Counted from the stretch's first letter, positions 27,940-38,157 are shown. The stretch is 64,000 nucleotides of DNA from Lysinibacillus piscis (GCF_026012395.1 NZ_BRZA01000001.1:186001-250000), one strand, 5' to 3'. Translations and numbers: made by a program. Notes: generated by a model from the letters alone, not told the origin.

Positions 27940-29391
27940 CTATGTTCCTAGTAACAATTGCTGTAAACGTTGTTGCCACGACATCATAGCGATATCCTTT
28001 ACTTGCTTCCGCCTCTCTTGTTGGACATCCTCATACTGAATTCCACAAATTTCGCAACACTGTACAGGTTGCTTCTTCAAGTGTTGCCCAAAATAATGCA
28101 GTAACTGTGTACGGATACAGGCTTTCGTTGTGATAATTTTTTGCATTTCATCAACGGCGCGATATTTTTCCACTACTAACTCATTTAAGCGTTGGACTAC
28201 TTGTTCGACACTTTCCTGCTGTAGCCAATAATCCAATACACGAAAAGCTGTCTCTCCAATCTCCCCATTTTTCAACATTTGTGAAGGTAAGAGCTGCTGC
28301 TGTTGCAGTTGCTGATAACGTTCGACATGGTGCGCTGTGGGCAAATCGTTGGTAGCGACAAATTTCGCAAGCTCCTCGTCTCCATCCGCATACAATAAAA
28401 TCGCAAGTGCTGGCTGACCATCTCGCCCTGCCCTACCAATTTCTTGCATATAGTTCGCTACATTTGCAGGCATTGTCTCATGAATGACCTGTCGTATATC
28501 AGGTTTATTAATACCCATTCCAAAGGCATTTGTAGCTACAATCCAATCGAGCTCTCCGTCTAAAAACTGCTGTTGTATAAATTGACGATCCTCAGCACCA
28601 TACCCTGCATGATATGCTGCTGTATGTACACCTGCCTGTAGTAAGGCTTGACTATACTGTTCTGCCCGTTTACGTGAGGCTACATATAAAATACCTGGAC
28701 CTGTCGAGGTTGTCATATGTTGCAGTGCCCATTGTGCTTTCTCTGCTTTCTCTGCTTTCTCACTAAACATCATGCGTCCTAATCGAATATTCGGTCTATC
28801 CACACTGTAAATAAATTCAAATGGCCTATTGAGTGACAGTGTTTGACATATATCATGCATGACCTTCTCTGTTGCCGTTGCAGATAAGGCTAGGACAGGT
28901 GGACGCTTTTCCATTGACAACCATTGCCCAATACGCAAATAGTCTGGGCGAAAATCAAAGCCCCACTGTGAAATACAATGTGCTTCATCTACAACAATCA
29001 GACCTAGCTCCATTTGTGCTAATTTATCCTGTACCTGCTGCTGTAGCAACATCTCAGGTGATGTAAAAATAAAGCGATATTGCTCTAAAAAATGCAGTGT
29101 ATAACGCTTTTCATGTGCTGTTAAAAATGAATTCAGTGCGACCACTCTTTTTTCGCCAAAACGTTTTAACTCTTCCACCTGATCCTGCATTAAGGCAAGA
29201 AGGGGTGAAATTACTAATACAGGCTTTTGCAGCACATATCCCGTCAGTTGGTAGCACAAAGATTTCCCCATACCTGTTGGCAATAAAGCAAGCACGTCTT
29301 GCCCTTCCAAAATGGCTTCTATAATCTCCCGTTGCCCTGGTCGAAAAGATGTGTAGCCAAAATGCTTTACAAGCAATTGCTCAAGTTCCAC
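27940..29391 (-). CDS. recS: RecQ-family ATP-dependent DNA helicase (RecS-like)
   Basis: 3'-5' DNA helicase of the RecQ family, 483 residues, short form without an HRDC domain. Motifs visible: TGMGKSLCYQL (Walker A, about residues 39-49), VVDEAHCISQWGFDFRP (DEAH plus the RecQ aromatic loop), ALSATATEKV, and motif VI GRAGRDGQ. The C-terminal zinc-binding cysteines are in CIRTQLL and CCEIC. A 9-bp tandem repeat encoding EKAEKAEKA sits near residue 215. The start is GTG after GGGGGAGG. It immediately follows ypbB (1-bp spacing), so the two are translationally linked, as in B. subtilis. Confidence 0.95.
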   Translation of the reverse strand: MELEQLLVKHFGYTSFRPGQREIIEAILEGQDVLALLPTGMGKSLCYQLTGYVLQKPVLVISPLLALMQDQVEELKRFGEKRVVALNSFLTAHEKRYTLHFLEQYRFIFTSPEMLLQQQVQDKLAQMELGLIVVDEAHCISQWGFDFRPDYLRIGQWLSMEKRPPVLALSATATEKVMHDICQTLSLNRPFEFIYSVDRPNIRLGRMMFSEKAEKAEKAQWALQHMTTSTGPGILYVASRKRAEQYSQALLQAGVHTAAYHAGYGAEDRQFIQQQFLDGELDWIVATNAFGMGINKPDIRQVIHETMPANVANYMQEIGRAGRDGQPALAILLYADGDEELAKFVATNDLPTAHHVERYQQLQQQQLLPSQMLKNGEIGETAFRVLDYWLQQESVEQVVQRLNELVVEKYRAVDEMQKIITTKACIRTQLLHYFGQHLKKQPVQCCEICGIQYEDVQQERRKQVKDIAMMSWQQRLQQLLLGT

Positions 29392-30411
29392 CTAAACCTC
29401 CCCCTTTGCAAGTACTAATTTTAACTGAAAATAGCTCATATCTCCTATTACCTCATACAATATTTTCAATTTTTTCGTTTGGTATTGTTTCGATGCTTGC
29501 CATACTTTTGCTGCCTCCCCGTATGTGACGAATGAGCCGATAGAAAAGTTCGGTTCATACATCGCCATTTCGACAATATGATCCTCAATCGTACTTTGCT
29601 TGAGCTTTCTAATTTGTGCGATTTGGTCGATGGAATAGCCTTGTTCATATAGAAAAGCCGTTTGTTGTGCAGAATCTGTTAGCAATGCCTGCACTCTCAC
29701 ACCTTCTGCTATTTGCTGTAGCAATGGATATCCATGGATACTATTTAGCCATACATGTAATAATTCAATAAAGGCTAACTGGCAATCAAGCACCGTTTCC
29801 TTACGCTCCATCGCCAATTGTTGCCATGTCCAACCAGGCAGTTGATGGCCACTCAATCGATACACCATCAATTGCTTATTTTCCTCACATACAGGTAATT
29901 CCTTCAATGCCTGCTCACATTCCGCCCATAGTTGCTTTTGTAAATGCCCCTGTTGATAATGATGCTCTAGCAAAAATTGTCTTACCCATGCTTGAATATG
30001 TATATCCTTACTAATCGGTGTAAAGGAGCGAGTATTTGTCTGATGATAGGATAAACTTTGAATAATTAATGACAATCTGCCAAAAAATAAATGTTCATTG
30101 CCACGATAATACCAGCCAGCCAATAAAAATTCAGGTGTTTGTGCCGCACGCTGTAAACCTACTTTTGTACAGCTATAATGACCTGACGCTTGCACTTCTA
30201 ACCAGCTATATTGTTGAAACAAGGCAACCGTCTCATCAAATACCTCCCTCGGTAGCTTTGGCAATAGCCCGAAATAAGGATGCAATTGAAAGAGACCAAT
30301 ATCTTGAATAGTCTGCCCCGAGCGCTTGCCTCTCAGTATATGATAAGCGGCTGAAATCGTGCGTTCATGATTCAATTTCTGAAAAATTTGCAAAAGAATT
30401 TGATGGAACAT
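29392..30411 (-). CDS. ypbB: YpbB-like helix-turn-helix protein
   Basis: About 339 residues. The C-terminal part has a helix-turn-helix region (YSIDQIAQIRKLKQSTIEDH, about residues 255-274) of the type called HTH_40, found in RecQ-associated proteins. It is encoded directly upstream of the RecQ-family helicase, and in many Bacillota this domain is fused to RecQ itself. So a role with the helicase, for instance DNA or substrate targeting, is likely but unproven. The start is uncertain: the ATG used is 11 nt after GGAGG, while an ATG six codons upstream coincides with that site. Confidence 0.85.
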   Translation of the reverse strand: MFHQILLQIFQKLNHERTISAAYHILRGKRSGQTIQDIGLFQLHPYFGLLPKLPREVFDETVALFQQYSWLEVQASGHYSCTKVGLQRAAQTPEFLLAGWYYRGNEHLFFGRLSLIIQSLSYHQTNTRSFTPISKDIHIQAWVRQFLLEHHYQQGHLQKQLWAECEQALKELPVCEENKQLMVYRLSGHQLPGWTWQQLAMERKETVLDCQLAFIELLHVWLNSIHGYPLLQQIAEGVRVQALLTDSAQQTAFLYEQGYSIDQIAQIRKLKQSTIEDHIVEMAMYEPNFSIGSFVTYGEAAKVWQASKQYQTKKLKILYEVIGDMSYFQLKLVLAKGEV

Positions 30412-30445
30412 AGGTGCAAATTCCTCCATTTTCGTTGTATTTGTG

Positions 30446-30474
30446 TTGAAATGTCAGATAAATATCTTTAGAAT
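30446..30474 (+). promoter_or_regulatory. Sigma-A-type promoter of fer
   Basis: TTGAAA (30446-30451) and TAGAAT (30469-30474) with 17 nt between. It lies 45 nt before the fer start codon and overlaps the divergent ypbB upstream region. Confidence 0.65.
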
Positions 30475-30516
30475 GAGTATGGAGCTTTATAGGAACATAG
30501 TAAAAGGAGAGAATAG

Positions 30517-30768
<252 letters not shown>

Positions 30769-30773
30769 TGACA

Positions 30774-30811
30774 AAAGAGCTGTTAGAGAAATATTTCTCA
30801 AGCAGCTCTTT
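30774..30811. terminator. Bidirectional terminator between fer and the cyclophilin gene
   Basis: AAAGAGCTG...AGAGAAATATTTCTC...CAGCTCTTT with T-runs on both strands, placed between two convergent genes. Confidence 0.85.
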
Positions 30812-30818
30812 CTTTATT

Positions 30819-31493
30819 TTATTTAATAACTGTTGGCGCTGGATAGTCAAAACCTTTCGTATCCACTTCTACTTTTTTGATTTGCTGGTCTTCTAACGGT
30901 TTTTCTGTCGCATCTCGTTCCACTGCTACAATTTTATCCGCAACATCCATTCCTTCAATAACTTTCCCAAATGCCGCATAATCTCCATCCAAATGTGGGG
31001 CATCTGCTACCATAATGAAAAATTGTGAGCCTGCAGAATTAGGATTACCTGAACGAGCCATCGAAATGACACCACGTTCATGCTTCAAATTATTTTCGAC
31101 ACCATTAGTTGAAAATTCACCTTTAATGGCATAATCAGGACCTCCTGTACCATTCCCTAAAGGATCGCCACCTTGAATCATGAAATCAGGAATGACACGA
31201 TGGAAAATTAGTCCATCATAAAAACCTTTCTTCACTAAATCAATAAAATTGGCTACAGTATTCGGCGCAACAGCAGGATCAAGCTCAATGACGATTTTCT
31301 CATCGTTACTCATTGTCATTGTAACAATTGGCTTTTCCTTAACCTCTTTCGCATAATCTACTTGCGCCTCTGTTTCTTGAGCTGTTTCATTCTTTGGCTG
31401 CTCCTGCTCTTTCGCTGTCCCGCAACCTGCCAATAACAACGTAAATAGCAGCAAAACTCCCATCATTAGTAACCCTTTATTGCGTGTAAACAT
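30819..31493 (-). CDS. Cyclophilin-type peptidyl-prolyl isomerase lipoprotein
   Basis: 224 residues. A lipoprotein signal peptide ends in LLAGC (Cys24), followed by an acidic linker and a cyclophilin domain (about residues 55-220). The domain has [16 protein letters not shown], with the catalytic arginine in FHRV, and [16 protein letters not shown]. It should fold exported proteins on the outer face of the membrane. B. subtilis has the cytoplasmic PpiB; this is the surface-anchored version common in other Bacillota. The ribosome site AAGGAGG is strong. It is convergent with fer. Confidence 0.93.
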   Translation of the reverse strand: MFTRNKGLLMMGVLLLFTLLLAGCGTAKEQEQPKNETAQETEAQVDYAKEVKEKPIVTMTMSNDEKIVIELDPAVAPNTVANFIDLVKKGFYDGLIFHRVIPDFMIQGGDPLGNGTGGPDYAIKGEFSTNGVENNLKHERGVISMARSGNPNSAGSQFFIMVADAPHLDGDYAAFGKVIEGMDVADKIVAVERDATEKPLEDQQIKKVEVDTKGFDYPAPTVIK

Positions 31494-31517
31494 ATAAATC
31501 CTCCTTTATTTATTTCA

Positions 31518-31730
31518 TTACATCAAGCCTATCCATATATGCAAGACAAAAGGAATAACAGGCCATAAAAACAGACAAAATACATACTTGACTACACTTT
31601 TCTCTTTTCTTATCAACGCTATCACACTGATACATATAGACAAAAAGTAGCAGATTGTGCCAGCTACTAAAAAAGTTAGAGAGGGTATAGCATTTATCAA
31701 TAATACCACACCTATACAGCCCCCTGTCAT
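31518..31730 (-). CDS. Small two-to-three-helix membrane protein, unknown
   Basis: 70 residues, mostly hydrophobic, with segments at about 7-40 (GGCIGVVLLINAIPSLTFLV onwards) and 50-68, separated by the basic loop RKEKSVVK. The ribosome site TTGGAGTG is upstream of the ATG. It lies 24 nt before the cyclophilin gene on the same strand, so the two may be co-transcribed. It is divergent from fabI. No family recognised. Confidence 0.6.
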   Translation of the reverse strand: MTGGCIGVVLLINAIPSLTFLVAGTICYFLSICISVIALIRKEKSVVKYVFCLFLWPVIPFVLHIWIGLM

Positions 31731-31769
31731 TCTATCACTCCAACTCCAACATTCTCAACCATGTTTTGA

Positions 31770-31798
31770 TTGCAACATCAATCATTATGTGTTACTAT
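31770..31798 (+). promoter_or_regulatory. fabI promoter
   Basis: TTGCAA (31770-31775) and TACTAT (31793-31798) with 17-nt spacing. A FapR-like operator begins 3 nt downstream of the -10. Confidence 0.6.
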
Positions 31799-31800
31799 TT

Positions 31801-31817
31801 TTAGTAGTTGGTACTAA
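31801..31817 (+). promoter_or_regulatory. FapR-type operator overlapping the fabI start site
   Basis: TTAGTAGTTGGTACTAA is a 17-nt imperfect palindrome with half sites TTAGTA and TACTAA. It fits the FapR box TTAGTACCTAGTCTTAA in size and half-site bases. Its place over the expected transcription start is where FapR represses fatty-acid genes until malonyl-CoA rises. FapR itself is not encoded in this window. Confidence 0.7.
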
Positions 31818-31852
31818 TAACAGATATCACTTTATAAAGGGGTTTTAATCGT

Positions 31853-32635
31853 ATGATGGATAATCTATTACAATTAAAAGATAAAAATATTGTCGTAATG
31901 GGTGTAGCCAATGACCGCAGTATTGCTTGGGGCATTGCAAAACGTTTATTTGATGTAGGTGCAAATGTCATCTTCACTTATCGCCAAGAACGATCACTTA
32001 AAAAGCTACAAAAACAATTAGAAAACATTGGACATAGTGATGCCTTTGTTGTGCAATGTGATGTCAACAGCGACGACAGCACGAAAGCGGCATTTGATGA
32101 AATTGGTGCAAAAGTTGGCGTTATTCATGGTATTGTCCATTCAGTCGCTTTCGCTAATGCAGAAGATTTACACAATCGCTTTTTAGAAACAACACGTGAT
32201 GGCTATGCTTTTGCACAAGATACAAGTGCTTATTCACTTATTTCAACAGCGAAAGCAGCACATCCTTATATGACAGAGGGCGGCTCTATTGTCACAATGA
32301 GTTACTTAGGCGCTGAACGTGTGTTAGATGGCTATAATGTAATGGGTGTAGCCAAGGCAGCATTAGAAGCTTCCATGCGCTATCTAGCAGCAGATATTGG
32401 TAAGGATAATATTCGTGTAAATGCTATTTCTGCTGGCGCAATCCGCACACTAGCAGCGAAAGGTGTTCCTTCCTTCAACCAGATTTTACACAAAATCGAA
32501 GAAACAGCACCATTAAAGCGCAATGTGCAGCAAGATGAAGTAGCTGATATGACGATTGTTATGCTATCCCATCTATCACGCGGTGTCACAGGCGAAACCA
32601 TTTATATTGACGCTGGCTACAATATTATGGGTTAA
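31853..32635 (+). CDS. fabI: Enoyl-[acyl-carrier-protein] reductase FabI
   Basis: NAD(P)H-dependent last step of the fatty-acid elongation cycle and target of triclosan. 260 residues, SDR fold: GVANDRSIAWGIAKRLF (nucleotide binding, about residues 17-33), SVAFANAEDL, and the catalytic YNVMGVAKAALE with the FabI-type Tyr-(x6)-Lys spacing. The double ATG leaves one codon of start uncertainty; AAAGGGG is upstream. A FapR-like operator lies in the promoter. It is a single-gene unit closed by a perfect terminator. Confidence 0.96.
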   Translation: MMDNLLQLKDKNIVVMGVANDRSIAWGIAKRLFDVGANVIFTYRQERSLKKLQKQLENIGHSDAFVVQCDVNSDDSTKAAFDEIGAKVGVIHGIVHSVAFANAEDLHNRFLETTRDGYAFAQDTSAYSLISTAKAAHPYMTEGGSIVTMSYLGAERVLDGYNVMGVAKAALEASMRYLAADIGKDNIRVNAISAGAIRTLAAKGVPSFNQILHKIEETAPLKRNVQQDEVADMTIVMLSHLSRGVTGETIYIDAGYNIMG

Positions 32636-32638
32636 ATT

Positions 32639-32676
32639 GAAAGAATGTAAGCACCTCACAAAGCTTACATTCTTTC
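32639..32676. terminator. Terminator after fabI
   Basis: Perfect 14-bp stem GAAAGAATGTAAGC/GCTTACATTCTTTC followed by TTTAG; symmetric, so possibly active on both strands. Confidence 0.9.
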
Positions 32677-32841
32677 TTTAGTTATACAAGAAATTTCTAC
32701 TATTTTTAATGTATCTATTATAAAATTCAGAACCTATAGATTCTATATAAAAATCATGGTACAGTCATACAAAGCATCACAGTTCTTTCTTTCAAACGCT
32801 TGCTAAGAAAACCTAATACATATACAAAAGGATGTGGGTTT

Positions 32842-34527
32842 ATGAAACTCAAAGGAAAGTTATTATTATCCTTCTTTATCATTATCGGTATATTTCTATC
32901 ACTAAGTCTTTATGCGCTTTACGGTTTATATACGAACCAAAGTAAAACAGTAGCTATTTATGAGGACGGCCTTGTTCCGACGACTGATTTAGTCAAATTA
33001 AGCCAGCTTACTGAAAATACACGTGTTAATATGCTATCTGCTATTTTAAATGAAAGCACAGAGCCAACGACAAAAGCATTACAAAATTTAGACGATATTA
33101 ATACCATTATTGAACGTTATGCTAGCTATAACATGAAGTCCAATGTGCAACAACAATTTGAAATTTTCAAAGAAAAATGGGGACTTTTTGAAAAGCGTGT
33201 ACGCCTCAATACAGAATTAATACAAAAAAATGATTATGTCGCTGCCTATGAAGGTGTTAAAATCGGTGGACCCCTTTTCCAAGAAGCGACAAAAGCTCAA
33301 ATGGAGTTAGCTACATTAAATGAAGCTATGGCAAATGATTTAATTAAAGAAAATCGGAAAAGCTATACAACGAATGTGAATCTGTTCATCATTGGTGGCA
33401 TTATAGACATTATTATCACCATTTTAATTGCCATCTTCTTTAGCCGCTATTTGTCCAAGCATATTCAAATTGTTGTGGATGATTTGAATTTAGTGGCACA
33501 AGGCGATTTAAGTAACAAAACAATCACCATCAAAACAAAAGATGAAATTGCCATGCTTGTGCGTGGACTTACTGATATGAAAACAAGTTTAACAAAGCTT
33601 GTCCATTCTACAACAGATGCAAGTCAACAAGTAGCCGCATCCTCAGAGCAATTAACAGCTAGCTCACAACAAAGCGCTTTAGTCGTACAGCAAATGGCAC
33701 AAGTCGCCCTCCAAACAGCTGAAGGAGCTGAACAACAGTTTGATCAAATGACACAAATTACAACATTTATCGAGCAAATGAATGACAGTGCTAACCAAAT
33801 TGCAACGAACAGCCATCAGATGCTGAAATTATCCAAACAATCTGAAGAACGAGCAGCTATTGGTGAAAAATCAGTGAATACTGTCACAAAGCAAATGGAA
33901 GAAATCGTCCAAACAAATAACGATACTGCGGCGTCTGTCCAAAAGCTAGCAGAGCAATCGAAAAAAATTGAAGAAATTATTCAAATGATTACATCCATCG
34001 CTGACCAAACCAATTTACTCGCATTGAATGCAGCCATTGAGGCGGCTCGTGCAGGTGAACATGGCAAAGGCTTTGCCGTTGTAGCAGATGAGGTACGCAA
34101 GCTAGCGGAGCAATCAAGTCAATCAGGACAACAAATTGTTCAAACCGTTCAAGAAATTCAAGATGAAGTAGAACGTGCTGTTGCCTATATAGATGAAGGT
34201 ACAACAAAAGTAAATACTGGTTTAAAAACAGCTTATGAATTAGGTACTTCTTTCCATGAAATTAGCCAGTCCATTACATCAGAGGGCGATAAAATTACAC
34301 AAGTGACAGATGCAATCGAAGCAATGCAACAGCTTAGCACACAAATTACAATGGCTCTATCATCCATCAATCAAATTACTGCTGAAACAGTAGAAGCAAC
34401 ACAAGAAACCTCTGCCGCTTCTGAGCAACAAGCAGCGATGATGGAAGAAATTGCATCTACATCTGACACATTAGCAAATTTAGCCGAACAACTACAACAG
34501 TCCATCGAAACCTTTAAAATTTCATAA
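32842..34527 (+). CDS. Transmembrane methyl-accepting chemotaxis protein
   Basis: 561 residues in classical order: membrane helix 1 ([20 protein letters not shown]), an extracytoplasmic four-helix-bundle sensor (about residues 30-180), membrane helix 2 ([20 protein letters not shown]), a HAMP linker, and a long cytoplasmic signalling coil. The kinase-contact hairpin is [20 protein letters not shown] near residue 395. It should form receptor arrays with CheA and CheW and be methylated by the CheR encoded at the start of the window. The ligand is unknown. The start is the ATG after AAAGGATG; a 14-codon upstream extension lacks a ribosome site. Confidence 0.95.
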   Translation: MKLKGKLLLSFFIIIGIFLSLSLYALYGLYTNQSKTVAIYEDGLVPTTDLVKLSQLTENTRVNMLSAILNESTEPTTKALQNLDDINTIIERYASYNMKSNVQQQFEIFKEKWGLFEKRVRLNTELIQKNDYVAAYEGVKIGGPLFQEATKAQMELATLNEAMANDLIKENRKSYTTNVNLFIIGGIIDIIITILIAIFFSRYLSKHIQIVVDDLNLVAQGDLSNKTITIKTKDEIAMLVRGLTDMKTSLTKLVHSTTDASQQVAASSEQLTASSQQSALVVQQMAQVALQTAEGAEQQFDQMTQITTFIEQMNDSANQIATNSHQMLKLSKQSEERAAIGEKSVNTVTKQMEEIVQTNNDTAASVQKLAEQSKKIEEIIQMITSIADQTNLLALNAAIEAARAGEHGKGFAVVADEVRKLAEQSSQSGQQIVQTVQEIQDEVERAVAYIDEGTTKVNTGLKTAYELGTSFHEISQSITSEGDKITQVTDAIEAMQQLSTQITMALSSINQITAETVEATQETSAASEQQAAMMEEIASTSDTLANLAEQLQQSIETFKIS

Positions 34528-34568
34528 AAAATAAGACTCTACAGAAGAAAACTGTGGGGTCTTATTTT
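34528..34568 (+). terminator. Terminator after the chemoreceptor gene
   Basis: AAAATAAGACTCTACAG with CTGTGGGGTCTTATTTT, two G-U type pairs, followed by TTG. It begins at the stop codon. Confidence 0.85.
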
Positions 34569-34638
34569 TGTAAAGCCATAGCTTAATAGACGTAGAATAT
34601 GCTACAGTAAATTATATCGTAAAATTGGAGGAATTTTC

Positions 34639-35463
34639 ATGAGTATTATTGAAGCTTTATCAGCATCCGCTCCTTATTTCCACTTGGCACTGAAAGAAGA
34701 AGCGATTGTTGCTGTTGTAGATAAGGAACGCAAAGTCGTTGTGAAATATTTGGCGGGAAAACGAGTCGACTCAGGCTATACAGACGGCGATCCAATTAAT
34801 CCAAATGATCAAAATGTTTTTATTGCCTTTAATGGACAAAACGCAGATGTGATTATTCCAGAAGATGTATATGGAGTAGCCATCAATGCCTTTTCTTTCC
34901 CTATTCGTGAAAATGGTAAAGTAGTAGGCGCTCTAGCTTTCGGCTTACCCATTGACAATATGCTAAAATTGGAAAGTTATATGCATCAGATGGACGGTAT
35001 TTTATTTGGCTTACAAGACCGCGTACATACAATTGCTTCACATTCAGAAGAATTAGCTGCGACAAGTGAGGAAATTAATAAACAGGCACAGCACGCTCTA
35101 GAGGACTCTCAAAAAACAAACGGTATTACAGATTTAATTAAAAGCATTTCACGTCAAACGAACTTACTTGGTTTAAATGCCTCTATTGAAGCGGCTCGTG
35201 CAGGTCAGCATGGTGCTGGCTTTAATATTGTCGCACAGGAAGTTCGCAAATTATCCTTTGAAACGTCGAATGCCACTGAAAATATTGAAACATCACTTCA
35301 TAACATTAATCGTAACTTAGAGCACCTTAAGCAAAATATTGGCCAAATTAACGATGCAACAAGTGAACAGTCTCAACTTGTGCAAGATTTTAGTAGCATT
35401 ATTGAAGACTTAAATGTTTTAAGTAGTGAAATGAAAATATTTATGGAAAGCACATTAAAATAA
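34639..35463 (+). CDS. Soluble receptor-like protein with a short MCP signalling domain
   Basis: 274 residues with no membrane segment. The N-terminal half (1-120) is a compact sensory-type domain ([18 protein letters not shown] to [20 protein letters not shown]) that recalls PAS or cache folds. The C-terminal half is a short MCP coil with the conserved hairpin [20 protein letters not shown], which lacks most of the methylation region. This resembles B. subtilis YfmS-type cytoplasmic receptors. It has its own GGAGG ribosome site and is separated from the upstream receptor by a terminator. It probably senses a cytoplasmic signal; the ligand is unknown. Confidence 0.88.
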   Translation: MSIIEALSASAPYFHLALKEEAIVAVVDKERKVVVKYLAGKRVDSGYTDGDPINPNDQNVFIAFNGQNADVIIPEDVYGVAINAFSFPIRENGKVVGALAFGLPIDNMLKLESYMHQMDGILFGLQDRVHTIASHSEELAATSEEINKQAQHALEDSQKTNGITDLIKSISRQTNLLGLNASIEAARAGQHGAGFNIVAQEVRKLSFETSNATENIETSLHNINRNLEHLKQNIGQINDATSEQSQLVQDFSSIIEDLNVLSSEMKIFMESTLK

Positions 35464-35477
35464 AGGTGTGATAAACT

Positions 35478-36023
35478 ATGCAAATAACGATCGATGATAC
35501 TTTATCCTTGCGTGCCATCTCCTTGGAAGATGCAGAGGCTGTTTTTACTTTAACAGATGCCTCTCGCCCTTATTTACGCCAATGGTTACCTTGGCTTGAT
35601 ATGACCCAAAAAACCGAAGATACCATTACTTATATTCAAGGTTGCTTACAAGGTCACACAGCTAAAAGTAGTTTATCGCTCGTCATTCTTTCTCATCAGC
35701 AAATTGTCGGTATTGCAGGCTTTAATAGCATTAACTATCACAATAAAATTGCGACAATCGGCTATTGGTTAAGTGAAGATGCACAAGGGCGAGGTATTAT
35801 GACCAAGACAGTACAAGCCTTACTACACTACGCCTTCAAAGATTTACAATTACACAAAGTCGAAATTCGTGCGGCAACAGGCAATGCACCAAGCCGTGCA
35901 ATCCCAGAGCGACTTGGCTTTACACAGGAAGGAACCATCCGAGCAGCTGAATGGTTGTATGACCATTATGTAGATCATGTGGTGTATGGTCTATTGGAAG
36001 AAGAATGGACAACATTGGAATAA
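35478..36023 (+). CDS. RimJ/RimL-type GNAT acetyltransferase
   Basis: 181 residues, single GNAT domain. TLRLRAISLED-type start (here LSLRAISLEDAEAVFTLTD), RQWLPWLD, acetyl-CoA loop SEDAQGRGIMTKTVQALL and ending in the YGLLEEEW motif of the RimJ/RimL family (ribosomal-protein or small-molecule N-acetylation). The AGGTGTG ribosome site is 14 nt after the stop of the receptor-like gene, so it is co-transcribed with it. Specific substrate is not predictable. GRGIMTK carries the R-x-x-G-x-G/A type loop intact. Confidence 0.9.
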   Translation: MQITIDDTLSLRAISLEDAEAVFTLTDASRPYLRQWLPWLDMTQKTEDTITYIQGCLQGHTAKSSLSLVILSHQQIVGIAGFNSINYHNKIATIGYWLSEDAQGRGIMTKTVQALLHYAFKDLQLHKVEIRAATGNAPSRAIPERLGFTQEGTIRAAEWLYDHYVDHVVYGLLEEEWTTLE

Positions 36024-36046
36024 TAGCCAAATGCTATCAATCACCA

Positions 36047-36082
36047 AAAAACGGGCTTTCCAATTAGGAAATAGCCCGTTTT
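36047..36082. terminator. Bidirectional terminator between convergent GNAT and flotillin genes
   Basis: AAAACGGGCTTTCC with GGAAATAGCCCGTTTT; two unpaired bases in one arm, T-tracts on both strands. Confidence 0.85.
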
Positions 36083-36087
36083 ATTGA

Positions 36088-37611
36088 TTATTCAGCAGGC
36101 GTTTGTGGCTTTTCTAAGTGTGCGGCAATTTGCTCTAGCTCCGGGCGCAATGTATGCTTCCCTGCATAGCTTTCAATCAATGCCTTGACATCAATACCTG
36201 ATGTTTCCTTTAAAGATTCCTGCAATGTAGACATTAAATTCGTTGCATAGGCTGTTACTTTATTTGCCCCACTGCCACCTTCTCCGCCACCAGTATCCAC
36301 CACTGTAATTTTATCGATATTACCAAGTGGGCTTGCTAGCTCTTTCGCATATTCTGGCATCATACGTACAACCATATCCAGTACGGCTGCTTGCCCATAA
36401 TATTCGAAGGCTTCGGCAATTTTACGTTTCGCTTCGGCTTCGGCAAGACCACGTAAGCGAATAATTTCAGCTTCTGTCTCCCCTTTAGCACGCTCTGCAT
36501 CTGCCTTCGCTAAACCATCCAAACGAATTTTTTCGGCTTCTGCCTTCGCTAATGCCTCGATACGATATTTCTCCGCATCCGCCTGTGCCAATTCACGCAT
36601 TTTTTCTGCCGCTGCATTTTGCTCCATCGCATAACGGTCTGCGTCTGCCTTTTTCTTTACCTCTGAATCATATTGCTTTTCACGACGTAAAATTTCTTTT
36701 TCCTCTAACTCAATTTGCTTTTGGCGCTCGATAATGCGAATTTGCATTTCCTGCTCTGTTACATCTTGCTTCGCTCGCGCTGCCTCTAGCTCATAGGCTT
36801 GGTCTGCTCGTGCTTTTGCAATATCTTGTTCACGGCGGAATTCTGCCACTTTTAATTGATTTTCTTTTTCTGCCTCTGCAATTTCTGTCGCTCGCTCTAA
36901 CTCTGCCTTTTGTGCATCTTTTGTTGCTTCAGCACGCTTAATACGTGTTTCTTTTTCTGCATCGGCTGTCGCAATATCCGCATCACGCTTCACTTGCGCA
37001 ATACGTGGTTTCCCAAGAGACTCTAAATAACCATTTTTATCACGAACATCTTTAATTGTAAACGATACGATGGTTAACCCCATCTTCGCTAAATCTTGAG
37101 AAGCGACACGTTGTACTTCTTGTGAGAATTTATCACGATTTTTATAAATTTCTTCTACTGTCATGGAGCCTAAAATCGAGCGTAGATGCCCTTCTAATAC
37201 TTCACGTGCTTCGTTTTCACGCTCTTCTTTTTGCTTACCTAAAAATTGTTCTGCGGCTGTCGCAATTTCAGAAATAGAACCACCAATTTTAATAATGGCT
37301 GTACCATCTGCCATAACAGGAACACCTTGCTCTGTATAGACTTCTGGTGTTGTCACATCTAATTTACTAGATAGCAAGCTTAGTGGACGTGCTTGCTGGA
37401 AAATTGGGTAGATGAACGCACCACCACCACGAATAATTTTAATGCGATTTCCTGATTCATCTTTATGTACATTTTTAGAACCTAAATAGCTACCTGTTAC
37501 AATTAAAGCCTCATCAGGACCCGCTGTGCGATACTTCGTCACATATAATGCTACAAGTGCCAATAAAACAAATGCCACAATACCAATGACAATCAAAATT
37601 TCAATACTCAT
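36088..37611 (-). CDS. floT: Flotillin-like membrane scaffold protein
   Basis: 507 residues of the FloT/YuaG family, which organises functional membrane microdomains. Layout: an N-terminal membrane insertion helix (ILIVIGIVAFVLLALVALYV), an SPFH/PHB domain (about residues 50-200), a long Glu/Ala/Lys-rich coiled coil with repeated EAEAEK-type units (about 215-400), and a C-terminal oligomerisation part. The ribosome site GGGGAGAG is well placed. It lies 15 nt downstream of an NfeD-family gene, and the pair has a sigma-W-type promoter as in B. subtilis yuaFG. Confidence 0.95.
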   Translation of the reverse strand: MSIEILIVIGIVAFVLLALVALYVTKYRTAGPDEALIVTGSYLGSKNVHKDESGNRIKIIRGGGAFIYPIFQQARPLSLLSSKLDVTTPEVYTEQGVPVMADGTAIIKIGGSISEIATAAEQFLGKQKEERENEAREVLEGHLRSILGSMTVEEIYKNRDKFSQEVQRVASQDLAKMGLTIVSFTIKDVRDKNGYLESLGKPRIAQVKRDADIATADAEKETRIKRAEATKDAQKAELERATEIAEAEKENQLKVAEFRREQDIAKARADQAYELEAARAKQDVTEQEMQIRIIERQKQIELEEKEILRREKQYDSEVKKKADADRYAMEQNAAAEKMRELAQADAEKYRIEALAKAEAEKIRLDGLAKADAERAKGETEAEIIRLRGLAEAEAKRKIAEAFEYYGQAAVLDMVVRMMPEYAKELASPLGNIDKITVVDTGGGEGGSGANKVTAYATNLMSTLQESLKETSGIDVKALIESYAGKHTLRPELEQIAAHLEKPQTPAE

Positions 37612-37626
37612 CCATTACTCTCCCCT

Positions 37627-38157
37627 TTAAATAAATTTTTTATCATACGATTTCACAAAGAGTGTACCTTCTTTCACTTCCACAATGAGTACCGTTACAT
37701 CATAATCAATCGCCTCATTATCAAAGCCTGTTGCTCGTTTGGCAATCATGCCACTTGCTGTTTCAATAACAACCTCACCAAAGCCGTCCTGTGGAATAGG
37801 TACAATGACTTTTCCAAGTTGCCCACCAAGGGACTCCTCTGTATAGGCTAGCGATACATCGGCTGAACGCAATGGTACAAGAACAAATAAGTAAAACAAT
37901 GCACTTAATATAGCCCCAATCATCGCAGCCACTGCAATATTCCAGCCACTAGAGAACAGTGAAAGTTTTTCTAAAATAAAACCTGCTGCTGACATCAGTG
38001 TGATAAAGGATAAAATCACGCTGGGATTGAAGATAGGTAATCCTTCACCAATCCCTTCTACTACATCACCAAAAAACATCAATAGAATGGTTGCAAGACC
38101 TGCGATAATTAATGTTACTAAAAATAATTGCTCTAGCGTATAGCCAAAAAACGTCAC
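37627..38157 (-). CDS. yuaF: NfeD-family membrane protein (YuaF-like)
   Basis: About 176 residues: three to four membrane helices (about residues 10-115) followed by a small C-terminal OB-fold domain (LGKVIVPIPQDGFGEVVIE to EGTLFVKSYD). NfeD proteins are flotillin partners. The start is taken as the GTG 8 nt after GGGGTG; a GTG three codons earlier overlaps that site. It is the first gene of the yuaF-floT operon behind a sigma-W promoter, implying induction by envelope stress or certain antibiotics. Confidence 0.92.
   Translation of the reverse strand: MTFFGYTLEQLFLVTLIIAGLATILLMFFGDVVEGIGEGLPIFNPSVILSFITLMSAAGFILEKLSLFSSGWNIAVAAMIGAILSALFYLFVLVPLRSADVSLAYTEESLGGQLGKVIVPIPQDGFGEVVIETASGMIAKRATGFDNEAIDYDVTVLIVEVKEGTLFVKSYDKKFI

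Noticed and set aside
28741-28767. 9-bp tandem repeat in the RecQ-family gene as a switch
   Set aside because: Unit length keeps the reading frame (EKAEKAEKA), so it could only change length slightly, not switch the gene.
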